Origin: Treponema sp.
GTDB taxonomy: Bacteria > Spirochaetota > Spirochaetia > Treponematales > Breznakiellaceae
DNA: 33,985 bases
Direction: 5' to 3'
Assembly (NCBI GenBank): GCA_031265435.1
Contig: JAISCR010000154.1
Span: 1 to 33,985 of the forward strand
A program made the translations under genes and the position numbers. The notes under the pieces are model-generated. The model did no database searches. It saw nothing but the letters and a program-made list of their open reading frames with translations, and was not told the DNA's origin. This document shows, piece after piece, positions 15,439 to 23,841 of the stretch (its first letter is position 1; every line of letters starts with the position of its first letter).

Positions 15439-16684
15439 CGGTTTATATGTCGGCCTGGATGTAGGTACGACAAAAGTTTCCGCGGTGATTGGTGAACGGA
15501 ATGAACGCGGAGCTTTGGAGATCACCGGTGTAGGCATCGCTCCTTCTACCGGACTGCGCAAGGGCGTAGTGGTAAATATTGAGGCTACTCTCCGCGCGAT
15601 AGCCCAGGCAATCGAGACGGCGGAAGTGATGAGCGGGCGGGAAGTAAAGTCCTGCTGGGCCGGCATCGGCGGAAGCCATGTAGAGGGCATCAATTCCAAA
15701 GGAGTAATCCGGGTACCGGATCCTGAAAAGCCGGCCCGTGAGATCCGGCAGGAGGATATCGGCAGGGTGCTGGATGCCGCAGGGGCTCTGCTTATTCCCC
15801 TCGATCGTCAATTTCTGGAGGTGATCCCCCAGAGTTACATCGCGGATTATCAGGGAGGAATAAGGAACCCCATCGATATTATCGCGGTGAGGCTTGAGGC
15901 GCTGGTGCATATTATTACCTGTTCAAAGACCGGGGCCGAAACTCTGGTAAAGTGCATAAACCGCGCGGGATTTCTGGTAGAAAATTTTATTCTTCAGACT
16001 CTTGCCGCAGGACGGGCTGTATTAACCCAGGAAGAAAAAGATCTTGGAGTAGCCCTGGTTGATCTGGGAGGAGGAACAACGGAGATGCTGGTATACAATG
16101 ACGGAGCTCCTTTTTTTACCTCTACCATTCCCGCGGGAGGAACTCAGGTAACCAATGATATATCCGTGCTGAAGAATATTTCCTATGAGACGGCAGAGCG
16201 GATCAAGATTGACGCGGGCTGCTGCTGGGAGCCTCTGCTGGAAGATGATGATGACATTATTGTTCCCGGCATCGGGGGAAGACGGGTTTTGCCTATTCCG
16301 AAATCCCATGTGATGCAGATCATTAAGCCGCGAATGCAGGAAACATTCCGCATGCTGAAGGAACGGATGGACAAGCTTTCATTATCCCGGCCTCTTGCCG
16401 CGGGGGTGGTATTGACCGGAGGCGGCGCGGAGCTTTTGGGTGTGGCGGAACTGGCGGGCAATGTGTTCAACATGCCTGTCCGCGTGGGGGAGTCCCTTCA
16501 GGTGGAAGGGCTTGCCGCCGAATACCGCAGTCCTGTCTATGCCGCGGCTCTGGGCCTGGTACTTGAAGGAGCGGTTCGTGAGGGAAGGGGAAAAGCGGAA
16601 AGGGAAGGGGCCGTCGAAGGACGTTCCCGCGAAAAGAATTTTACAGAGAAGATGATCGACTGGTTCAGGAAGGAGTTTTTTTAG
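15428..16684 (+). CDS. ftsA: Cell division protein FtsA, probably starting at a non-canonical codon
   Basis: FtsA is the actin-like ATPase that tethers FtsZ to the membrane. From the proposed start it has 418 residues, the usual size. The phosphate-1 motif G-L-D-V-G-T-T-K-V-S lies only six residues in, then V-D-L-G-G-G-T-T-E-M and the adenosine loop T-G-G-G-A-E-L-L. The C-terminal helix N-F-T-E-K-M-I-D-W-F-R-K-E is the membrane-targeting helix. AAAGGAGG at 15414-15421 is an excellent ribosome-binding site, but the only in-frame codons at the right distance are ATT (15425) and CTG (15428). The next in-frame GTG would remove the nucleotide-binding motif. I choose CTG 15428, with ATT 15425 possible. 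It overlaps ftsQ by 11 bases. Confidence 0.88.
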   Translation: MSSDGLYVGLDVGTTKVSAVIGERNERGALEITGVGIAPSTGLRKGVVVNIEATLRAIAQAIETAEVMSGREVKSCWAGIGGSHVEGINSKGVIRVPDPEKPAREIRQEDIGRVLDAAGALLIPLDRQFLEVIPQSYIADYQGGIRNPIDIIAVRLEALVHIITCSKTGAETLVKCINRAGFLVENFILQTLAAGRAVLTQEEKDLGVALVDLGGGTTEMLVYNDGAPFFTSTIPAGGTQVTNDISVLKNISYETAERIKIDAGCCWEPLLEDDDDIIVPGIGGRRVLPIPKSHVMQIIKPRMQETFRMLKERMDKLSLSRPLAAGVVLTGGGAELLGVAELAGNVFNMPVRVGESLQVEGLAAEYRSPVYAAALGLVLEGAVREGRGKAEREGAVEGRSREKNFTEKMIDWFRKEFF

Positions 16685-16693
16685 CACAAGGAA

Positions 16694-16722
16694 TTGAGGC
16701 ATTTTTGCCAATAAAATAAAGT
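16694..16722 (+). promoter_or_regulatory. Weak candidate promoter ahead of ftsZ
   Basis: In the 55-base ftsA-ftsZ gap, TTGAGG (16694-16699) and TAAAGT (16717-16722) are 17 bases apart, each matching four of six consensus bases. Internal ftsZ promoters are common in other bacteria, which is why it is listed. Sequence support is weak. Confidence 0.3.
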
Positions 16723-16739
16723 GATTTGGGAGGAACATT

Positions 16740-18032
16740 ATGATGAGCATTTCAGCGGTCAGCGATGACGAAATGACGGGACTTTCTGTTCCGGAAGGGC
16801 CGAGGCTTGTTTCCATGACGATGGAGCAAGCCGTGCCGGAGAAAACTCCGGCAGCGATCATCAGGGTGATCGGAATAGGCGGCGGCGGCGCCAACCTGAC
16901 AAATAATATGATCGACAAGGGTATTGCCGATGTAGAGTTTTTTGCGGTCAATACGGACGTTCAGGATCTTTTCCAGAAATCCAGGGCGCCGGGTAAAATT
17001 CCAATCGGAAAAAAACTGACAGGCGGCAGAGGCGCAGGAGGAGATCCTGTGACCGGTGAAAAGGCGGCCAACGAAGACCGGGATACCATTCTTGGCTGGC
17101 TTAAAGGCGTGGATATGGTTTTTATTACCGCTACCTTCGGCGGAGGAACCGGTACCGGCGCCGCCCCGGTAATTGCCAAACTTGCCAAGGAAGAGGGGGC
17201 GCTCACCGTAGGCATTGTAACCCTGCCTTTTGAATTTGAAGGCCCCTACAAGATGGAACTTGCGGACGCGGGAATCAATAAACTGCGGGAATCGATTGAT
17301 ACTCTCATTGTTATACCCAATGAGAATGTTTTCGAATTTGATAAGAATATAAAGGCAAGGGAAGCGTATCTTAAAGCCAATGATATTCTCTACTGCGGAG
17401 TTAAAGGCATTTCAGACATCATCACAAGGACCGATTTTGTGAACACCGATTTTGCGGACGTTGCAGAAACCATGCGGAACAAGGGGGATGCCCTCTTTGG
17501 CATCGGTATTGCCGAAGGGCAAAACCGGGGCCTTCACGCTGCTACCCAGGCAGTTAATAATCCATTCTTTGCAGGTACTACCATTACCGGAGCTACCAGT
17601 ATTCTGGTGAATATCGCGGCCAGTGAAGATCTGGGAATGATGGAGGTAAAGGAAGTTGTAGAGGCCATACGGAAAGGAGCGGATCCGAGAGTGAAACTGA
17701 TCCACGGTCTGTCCATCGATCCTCTATTGGAAGAAAAAATTCAGGTAACGGTAATTGCTACCGGCTTTGCCCGTGAAGACAATCAGGGCAGAGAGAAGGG
17801 AAATCTTCATCTGGTACGGGAGGAACGGGAGGAACAGGATATCTACAACACTGAAGAATGGGATCAGATTTTCAACAAAGGCAGGGGCGGCGGTTTTTTG
17901 GGCCCCCGGAATATCCCTGACGATCTCGATGTGCCTACCATAATCCGCGATAAAAAGCAGGAGATGGACAAAAACCGGAATTTTGATTTCGGCGGTTCAG
18001 GCAGATCGGGAACGGAGCAAGGGCCCAAGTGA
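16740..18032 (+). CDS. ftsZ: Cell division protein FtsZ
   Basis: FtsZ is the tubulin-like GTPase that polymerises into the Z-ring. It has 430 residues. The GTP-binding signature G-G-G-T-G-T-G is at 134-140. The T7-loop catalytic region reads N-T-D-F-A-D-V. The C-terminal conserved peptide L-D-V-P-T-I-I-R-D-K, which binds FtsA, is near 396-405 and is followed by a 24-residue polar tail. About 38 residues precede the usual start of the GTPase fold, an N-terminal extension. The first glycine-rich loop reads G-G-G-G-A-N-L-T-N-N where most FtsZ proteins have G-G-G-G-G-N-A-V-N. GGGAGGA precedes the ATG. Its stop overlaps the GTG of the next gene. Confidence 0.98.
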   Translation: MMSISAVSDDEMTGLSVPEGPRLVSMTMEQAVPEKTPAAIIRVIGIGGGGANLTNNMIDKGIADVEFFAVNTDVQDLFQKSRAPGKIPIGKKLTGGRGAGGDPVTGEKAANEDRDTILGWLKGVDMVFITATFGGGTGTGAAPVIAKLAKEEGALTVGIVTLPFEFEGPYKMELADAGINKLRESIDTLIVIPNENVFEFDKNIKAREAYLKANDILYCGVKGISDIITRTDFVNTDFADVAETMRNKGDALFGIGIAEGQNRGLHAATQAVNNPFFAGTTITGATSILVNIAASEDLGMMEVKEVVEAIRKGADPRVKLIHGLSIDPLLEEKIQVTVIATGFAREDNQGREKGNLHLVREEREEQDIYNTEEWDQIFNKGRGGGFLGPRNIPDDLDVPTIIRDKKQEMDKNRNFDFGGSGRSGTEQGPK

Positions 18033-18946
18033 AAAAACACGGCCTGGAAGAACAGTTTTATGCCCGTCTCATCGCGCTGGAAAGACGTTCGCGGCTCACC
18101 GCGGATACCTACCGGCTTGAGATCCGCCGTTTTCTGGAATGGCTGGAAAGAGAAGCTCTGCGGCCGGAAAACATTGATTGCGCGGGTCTAAGCGCGTACC
18201 TCAATTTCCGCAGGCAGGGTGAGAAGGGCATTAATTCCGTTTCGACAGCCAAGGCTCTTTCGGCCCTGCGATCCTTTTTCCGGTTTCTGGAAGCGGAAAG
18301 AATCCGGCAGGACAACCCGGCATCGCTTCTGGAGACACCCGGGAAACAGAGGCATCTTCCCGCCGTACTGGATCAGTGTACCGTGGAGGATGTCCTCAAG
18401 GCTGCGGATGACGGAACTCCGCTGGGTTTGCGGAACCGGGCTCTCTATGAGTTGATTTATTCGGCAGGCCTCCGGATTTCCGAAGCGGTGGCCCTGAATG
18501 TGGAAGATGTGGATTTTCCGGGGGGTTCCGCCAGGGTACGGGGAAAGGGAAACAAGGAGAGGCTTGTGGTCTTTGGATCTCAGGCGGCAGCGATTCTGAA
18601 AAAATACATCAAAGAGGTCCGGCCTGCCCTTGCAAAAAAGAAACAGTCACGGGCCCTTTTTATAGGAAAAACGGGGAAACGGCTTTCCCGAAAGGGGATC
18701 TGGAAGAACTACACCCGCCCGGCCGCTGTTACCGGAGTGTCTTCAAAGCTTCATACACTGCGTCACAGTTTTGCTACCGAGCTTCTCGCCGGAGGCGCGG
18801 ATCTCCGTTCGGTACAGGAACTGTTGGGTCACGCGGATCTTGCCACCACCCAGATCTATACCCATGTGGATGTAAGAACCCTGCGGGAAAAACATAAACA
18901 GTATCTGCCGAATCTGGATCTCTTCAAGGAGCGGAAGAGTCAATGA
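18029..18946 (+). CDS. xerD: Tyrosine recombinase XerC/XerD (first of two)
   Basis: This is a site-specific recombinase that, with a partner, resolves chromosome dimers at dif. It has 305 residues. It has an N-terminal SAM-like core-binding domain (about 8-95) and a catalytic domain. The full active-site set is visible: R149 (A-G-L-R-I-S-E), K173 (G-K-G-N-K-E-R), H242 and R245 (H-T-L-R-H), H268 (L-L-G-H), and nucleophile Y277 (T-Q-I-Y-T-H-V). The GTG start overlaps the ftsZ stop as GTGA, which ties its expression to the Z-ring protein. A second Xer gene lies 4 kb downstream. Which is XerC and which XerD cannot be settled by eye, so the symbol is provisional. Confidence 0.9.
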   Translation: MKKHGLEEQFYARLIALERRSRLTADTYRLEIRRFLEWLEREALRPENIDCAGLSAYLNFRRQGEKGINSVSTAKALSALRSFFRFLEAERIRQDNPASLLETPGKQRHLPAVLDQCTVEDVLKAADDGTPLGLRNRALYELIYSAGLRISEAVALNVEDVDFPGGSARVRGKGNKERLVVFGSQAAAILKKYIKEVRPALAKKKQSRALFIGKTGKRLSRKGIWKNYTRPAAVTGVSSKLHTLRHSFATELLAGGADLRSVQELLGHADLATTQIYTHVDVRTLREKHKQYLPNLDLFKERKSQ

Positions 18947-19689
18947 AAGTTAAAGAAGTTCTTTCGGGCATTGTGATTGTGGCGGTTATTTTTGCCGTGG
19001 TCTTTGGGGTTTATAGCGGAGCCAAGAAGAAAAGCCACCGGGATCTGGCAAAACGCATCGCGGAGCTTTCTCCCAGGGGGGGGCTCCCTGAAACCATTGA
19101 AGGGCTCAGCACGGCCATTGCCCTCTACGAGGATCAGATAGCATTGAATCTCAAGGAGGGAGTACAGACGGCAAGCTACTGGAAGATACTGGCAAGCAGA
19201 TATATCGACAAAAAATTATACAACGAAGCTTTGAAAGCCCTGGAACGGGCGGTATATTACAATAATGAGGATCCGACTTTATTTTATCTGACAGGCCTCT
19301 CCGCGGGGGTTGTGGCAAAATCTTCTCTGGATTTTCCCGGTGCGGAAGAGAATGTGCGGACGCGTTACTTTACCCTGGCGGAACAGGCTTATTTAAGATC
19401 GATAGAGCTTGATCCCGATTATCCAAGGCCCCTTTACGGGCTGGGAATTCTCTATAGCTTTGAGCTGGGACGTCCTCTGGAAGCCTTGCCTCATTTGGAA
19501 CATTATGCTGAACTTCTACCCAGGGATATGGGCGCACTCTTTGCCCTGGCGAGGGTTTATTATCAGACAGGAAACAATGAGCGGGCGCTGGAAATCTATG
19601 ACCGTATCGTCCGGGAAGCCAGGGATCAGAACCAAAAGGCAGAGGCCCGGAAAAACAGGGAGTTTATACTGGAGATGAATAATGGCTGA
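18943..19689 (+). CDS. Membrane-anchored tetratricopeptide repeat protein
   Basis: This 248-residue protein has one N-terminal membrane segment (about 8-26) followed by a basic stretch. Its TPR-type helices include Y-W-K-I-L-A-S-R-Y-I-D-K-K-L-Y-N-E-A-L, then A-Y-L-R-S-I-E-L-D-P-D-Y-P-R-P-L-Y, and A-R-V-Y-Y-Q-T-G-N-N-E-R-A-L-E-I-Y. TPR domains mediate protein-protein contacts, here probably in the periplasm. ATGA overlap with the recombinase upstream and an 8-base overlap with dprA downstream show tight coupling. From memory, a TPR gene holds the same place between ftsZ and dprA in Borrelia, so it may be a spirochaete division or envelope factor. That role is inferred only from context. Confidence 0.82.
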   Translation: MKVKEVLSGIVIVAVIFAVVFGVYSGAKKKSHRDLAKRIAELSPRGGLPETIEGLSTAIALYEDQIALNLKEGVQTASYWKILASRYIDKKLYNEALKALERAVYYNNEDPTLFYLTGLSAGVVAKSSLDFPGAEENVRTRYFTLAEQAYLRSIELDPDYPRPLYGLGILYSFELGRPLEALPHLEHYAELLPRDMGALFALARVYYQTGNNERALEIYDRIVREARDQNQKAEARKNREFILEMNNG

Positions 19690-20692
19690 AAGAGGCTTGC
19701 TGGATTTTATCATCAACCGTATTCCCGGTCTTGCTCCGGGGGAACGTCTTAAACTGACGGAAAAGTTTCATTCGGAAGATGAATTCCGCAAATCTGCCAA
19801 AGTAGATATTGAAATGTGTATCCGCCGGCCTTTGAGGCGGAACTGGACCATGGAAACTGTGTGCGCTCTGGCGGAAGGCGACTTCAGGGCCGCTGTTCAG
19901 CGGGGCATACGCTGGACTTCATGGAATGACGGGGATTATCCGCCGCTCCTCCGGGAGATATTCGATCCGCCTCAGCTTCTCTATTACCGGGGGAAGCTGC
20001 CCGACCCGGAGAAGCCTCTGATTGCCGTTGTCGGAACCAGGCATCCCAGTGCGGGCGCCCAGGCTCAGGCTTTTGAGATTGCACGGGAATTGGGCAGGGC
20101 CGGTGTAGCGGTGGTATCAGGACTCGCGCTGGGAATCGATGCGGCCGGCCACCGGGGAAATCTCGAAGCTGCCGCTCCCACCGTGGCGGTTCTGGGCTGT
20201 GGGGCGGATATGGTGTATCCTCAAAGTAACCGTCCCCTTGCCCGGCGCATATTGGAGGTTGGGGGCGCAATCATCTCCGAGTATCCTCCGGGGACGGAAG
20301 CCTTCAGGTGGAATTTTCCTGCCAGGAACCGGATCATCTCGGCTCTTGCGCGGGGAGTGCTTGTCGTGGAAGCGCCCGAACATTCAGGCGCCCTGATCAC
20401 CGCGGACTTTGCCATGGATCAGGGCAGAGATCTCTGGACGGCTTCTGCCGGTATTGCTTCGGGCCCTTCGGGGGCGGGAACGCGGAAACTTGCGGAAGAG
20501 GGAGCGCGGATCATTCATAATGCGGCAGAGATACTGTCGGAATGGAAGATTGAAAAAGACAGGAGAGACGAAGAGGAAGCCGGACTTCCGCCGGGACAGG
20601 CACTGGCCCGGTCTCTGGCAAAACAGCTCAATATTGAGTTTGATTCGCAGGCGGGGTTCATACCCGGGGGCTTGCCCCCTGTTGCGAAATAA
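19682..20692 (+). CDS. dprA: DNA processing protein DprA (Smf)
   Basis: DprA binds incoming single-stranded DNA and loads RecA during natural transformation. Many non-competent bacteria also keep it. It has 336 residues. An N-terminal helical region (about 1-85) is followed by the Rossmann-like domain with V-V-G-T-R-H-P-S, V-S-G-L-A-L-G-I-D-A-A-G-H, E-Y-P-P-G-T-E, and F-P-A-R-N-R-I-I-S-A-L-A. The C-terminal region is short and I do not see a clear winged helix there. The start overlaps the TPR gene by eight bases. topA follows after 25 bases, the usual smf-topA neighbourhood. Confidence 0.95.
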   Translation: MAERGLLDFIINRIPGLAPGERLKLTEKFHSEDEFRKSAKVDIEMCIRRPLRRNWTMETVCALAEGDFRAAVQRGIRWTSWNDGDYPPLLREIFDPPQLLYYRGKLPDPEKPLIAVVGTRHPSAGAQAQAFEIARELGRAGVAVVSGLALGIDAAGHRGNLEAAAPTVAVLGCGADMVYPQSNRPLARRILEVGGAIISEYPPGTEAFRWNFPARNRIISALARGVLVVEAPEHSGALITADFAMDQGRDLWTASAGIASGPSGAGTRKLAEEGARIIHNAAEILSEWKIEKDRRDEEEAGLPPGQALARSLAKQLNIEFDSQAGFIPGGLPPVAK

Positions 20693-20717
20693 TGTAATCG
20701 GAATATAGGAAAAATCA

Positions 20718-22907
20718 ATGGCGCGTGAAAAAAAGAAGACAGAGGGACAGGAAACAGACAAGGCAGGAAAAGGGAAAAAAAGATCTTCCCGCGAAACGCC
20801 AAAAGAGCAAAAAATTCTTGTTATTGTGGAGTCTCCCGCCAAAGCCAAAACCATCGAGAAATACCTGGGGAGCGATTACTCGGTAAAAGCTTCCATCGGC
20901 CACCTTATCGATCTTCCCAAATCGCGTCTTGCCATTGACGTGGATCATAATTTTGAACCTGAATATATCACCGTCCGGGGAAAGGCTAAACTCCTCAGGG
21001 AATTGCAGGGGGACGCAAAGAAAAGCGCCCGTGTATTACTGGCAAGTGATAATGACCGTGAAGGGGAGGCCATCGCCTGGCATCTGAGGAATGCGATCAG
21101 CGCCAAAAATGCCAGGGTGCCGATTCAGCGTATCGCATTCAATGAAATAACTCCCCAGGCCATACAGGAAGCGGTAGCCAATCCCGGAGACATTGACGAA
21201 TCCAAGGTGAATGCCCAGAAGGCCCGGCGGGTGCTGGACAGGCTGGTCGGTTACAATCTTTCGCCCCTGCTCTGGAAAAAAGTAAAGAACGGTCTTTCCG
21301 CGGGAAGGGTGCAGTCCGTGGCCTTGAGGCTTATCTGCGAAAGGGAAAAGGAAGTTGAATCTTTTATTCCCGATGAGTACTGGTCTCTTGACGCCGATTT
21401 CAAGGTCGGAAAAAATTCCTATACCGCCCAGCTGGTTTCCTGGCAGGGACGGAAACCGGAACTTAAAAACGAAGAATCGGTAAAGAGTATCATTGCGCAG
21501 GTTGAAAAGGCGGATTGTATTGTTCAGGATATACGGGAAACCGACAAGACCCTGCGGCCCAAGCCTCCCTTTACCACTTCCCAGCTTCAGCAGACCGCCG
21601 CCAACCGCCTGGGCTTTACCAGCAAGAAAACCATGCAGGTAGCCCAGATGCTCTATGAAGGGGTGAATATCGGTTCCGGCCGGGTAGGGCTCATCACCTA
21701 CATGCGTACAGATTCTGTGCGTATATCCCGGGCGGCCCTGGAAGAAGTCCGGGAATGGATAAACACCGCTTACAAAAATTCCCTGCCGGAAAAACCCAAC
21801 GAGTATGCGATGGGGAAGAATGCCCAGGATGCCCATGAGGCAATCCGCCCTACCTATGTTAAATATACTCCCGATGATATTAAAGACAGCCTGAGCCGGG
21901 ATCAGTTAAGGCTCTATACGATAATCTGGGAACGTTTTGTGGCCAGCCAGATGATCAACGCAAAAACACGGACAGTGAGCGCTGACATAGCCGCGGGGGA
22001 AGGGATCTTCAGGATCTCCGGGACCAAAATTACCGAGAAGGGATTTTATAAGGTAATGAAACTTCTTGCTTCCAGGGAAGAAAAAGGGAATCCCTATCCT
22101 GCATTGAAGAAGGGTGACAAGATTCATGTCGACAAGTTCCATCCGGAACAGCACTTTACCCAGGGGCCGCCCCGTTTTACCGATGCTTCTATCGTAAAGA
22201 CACTGGAAGAATTGGGAATCGGCAGGCCTTCTACCTATGCCAGCATTATCTCTGTTCTTTTGGATCGTTACTATGTAACCCGTTCCAACAAGCAGCTTGT
22301 GCCTTCGGTACTGGGGCGTCTTATCAATGACATGCTGGTGGAATACTTCCCCTATGTGGTGGATTCGGCATTTACCGCTTCCATGGAAACAAAGCTTGAT
22401 CAGGTAGAGGAGAGCGCCATCCGCTGGCCGGACATGATCCGGGAATTCTGGGACCCCTTCAAGAACGCGGTGGACGAAGTCGGGAAGACTCTGGAATCAT
22501 ACAAGGGTTCCCTTGATGAGCCGACGGATTATGTATGCGAGAAATGCGGGAAACCCCTGATAAAGAAGCTGGGACGATTCGGGTTTTTCCTTGCCTGCAG
22601 CGGTTTTCCCGAATGCCGGAACACAAAGAGTATTCCCCTTGCGACATGCCCCAAATGCGGCGGCGATATTGTCGCGCGGAAAACCCGCGGCCGGGGAAAG
22701 GAATTCTACGGCTGCAGTAATTATCCTGACTGTGACTTTATCAGTCACTTCAAGCCGATAAATCAGAATTGTCCCAAATGCGGCTGTTTCCTCGTGGAGA
22801 AGCTTGACAAGAAAAACGGCAGCCATAAAGCCTGCATAAACCCGGATTGCGATTATCTGCATTCGGATGATGAGGCGGAAGACAAAGAGCCAAAGATTGA
22901 GGAGTGA
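20718..22907 (+). CDS. topA: DNA topoisomerase I (type IA)
   Basis: The enzyme relaxes negative supercoils through a 5'-phosphotyrosine intermediate. It has 729 residues. A lysine-rich extension (1-31) precedes the TOPRIM domain, which shows I-V-E-S-P-A-K and D-N-D-R-E-G-E with D111, D113 and E115 as metal ligands. The catalytic tyrosine is Y328 in I-T-Y-M-R-T-D-S. Three four-cysteine zinc modules end the protein at about 607-633, 644-672 and 685-711, followed by an acidic tail. The protein is shorter than E. coli TopA but complete. It lies between dprA and the second Xer recombinase, so two chromosome-maintenance enzymes are grouped here. Confidence 0.98.
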   Translation: MAREKKKTEGQETDKAGKGKKRSSRETPKEQKILVIVESPAKAKTIEKYLGSDYSVKASIGHLIDLPKSRLAIDVDHNFEPEYITVRGKAKLLRELQGDAKKSARVLLASDNDREGEAIAWHLRNAISAKNARVPIQRIAFNEITPQAIQEAVANPGDIDESKVNAQKARRVLDRLVGYNLSPLLWKKVKNGLSAGRVQSVALRLICEREKEVESFIPDEYWSLDADFKVGKNSYTAQLVSWQGRKPELKNEESVKSIIAQVEKADCIVQDIRETDKTLRPKPPFTTSQLQQTAANRLGFTSKKTMQVAQMLYEGVNIGSGRVGLITYMRTDSVRISRAALEEVREWINTAYKNSLPEKPNEYAMGKNAQDAHEAIRPTYVKYTPDDIKDSLSRDQLRLYTIIWERFVASQMINAKTRTVSADIAAGEGIFRISGTKITEKGFYKVMKLLASREEKGNPYPALKKGDKIHVDKFHPEQHFTQGPPRFTDASIVKTLEELGIGRPSTYASIISVLLDRYYVTRSNKQLVPSVLGRLINDMLVEYFPYVVDSAFTASMETKLDQVEESAIRWPDMIREFWDPFKNAVDEVGKTLESYKGSLDEPTDYVCEKCGKPLIKKLGRFGFFLACSGFPECRNTKSIPLATCPKCGGDIVARKTRGRGKEFYGCSNYPDCDFISHFKPINQNCPKCGCFLVEKLDKKNGSHKACINPDCDYLHSDDEAEDKEPKIEE

Positions 22908-22917
22908 TAAATCCGGA

Positions 22918-23817
22918 ATGAATGTTATGGAACAGAGTCTTGTTGATCAGTATCTTTTATATCTCGAATCGGTACGGGGAGTGTCCGCGCGTACGCTGGA
23001 AGCCTACGGGAAGGATCTTGAACATTTTGAAAATTACTGTATCAATCATGAGATAAAGATTGAGAAAGCGGAGCCGGTAGAGGTACAGGGTTTTATCGCG
23101 GATCTCAGCGCCGAAGGGATAGCCAGTGTCAGCGTGAACCGGGCCCTTTCCTCCATCCGGGGCTTTTACCGCTGGCTTGTGCGTTTTGGAAAACGCGGCG
23201 ATAATCCGGCCCATAATTTGCGGAATCTCCGTTCCCCCAAAACCCTTCCGGCCTTTCTCTGGGAAGAGGAGATGGCCAGTTTTGCCGTGCTCCCCGAAAG
23301 GGCGGGAATCCTGTGGCCCGAACGGGACAAGGCATTGATACTCTGTATGTATTCGGGAGGCTTGCGTATTTCGGAACTGGTTGAACTTTCCCTGGACAGG
23401 CTTGAAAAAGATTCAGGCGAAGCACGGGTTATCGGCAAAGGGAACAAGGAACGCTATGTGTTCTTTTCCGATCAGGCAAAAGAGGCTCTTAAGGATTATC
23501 TTCTGGAAAGGAAGGCCAGGATCAAGGAAGAGAAGCCTACAGGGCGGGTTTTTATAAACCGGAAGGGGGGCCCCATTTCGGTTCCCGGAGTACGCTGGAT
23601 TATTTCCAGATATGCCGGTCTTTCGGGGATACAGAAGAACATACACCCCCACAGCTTGAGGCATAGTTTTGCGACCCATCTTGTCAATTCCGGATGTGAT
23701 GTACGGGTGGTACAGGAACTCCTGGGTCACGAAAGTATCTCTACTACACAGCGTTATACTCATGTGGATGTAGAGCGGCTTAAACGGGTATATACGAAGG
23801 CACACCCTCACGGGTAA
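22918..23817 (+). CDS. xerC: Tyrosine recombinase XerC/XerD (second of two)
   Basis: This is the likely partner of the upstream Xer recombinase, 299 residues. The complete catalytic set is seen: R150 (G-G-L-R-I-S-E), K174 (G-K-G-N-K-E-R), H245 and R248 (H-S-L-R-H), H271 (L-L-G-H), and Y280 (T-Q-R-Y-T-H-V). The N-terminal core-binding domain spans about 5-100. I start at ATG 22918, just after topA. The frame is open further back into topA, but those codons encode basic nonsense. ATG 22927 is also possible. The next gene begins 24 bases downstream. The topA-xerC order is also found in Gram-positive bacteria (CodV). The XerC/XerD labels of the two copies could be swapped. Confidence 0.9.
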   Translation: MNVMEQSLVDQYLLYLESVRGVSARTLEAYGKDLEHFENYCINHEIKIEKAEPVEVQGFIADLSAEGIASVSVNRALSSIRGFYRWLVRFGKRGDNPAHNLRNLRSPKTLPAFLWEEEMASFAVLPERAGILWPERDKALILCMYSGGLRISELVELSLDRLEKDSGEARVIGKGNKERYVFFSDQAKEALKDYLLERKARIKEEKPTGRVFINRKGGPISVPGVRWIISRYAGLSGIQKNIHPHSLRHSFATHLVNSGCDVRVVQELLGHESISTTQRYTHVDVERLKRVYTKAHPHG

Positions 23818-23841
23818 AGTGATTAACGGAGATTATTGAAT

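Noticed and set aside
22867..22917. Start of the second Xer recombinase inside topA
   Set aside because: The additional residues are a basic stretch read from topA in another frame. Family proteins begin near the ATG at 22918.
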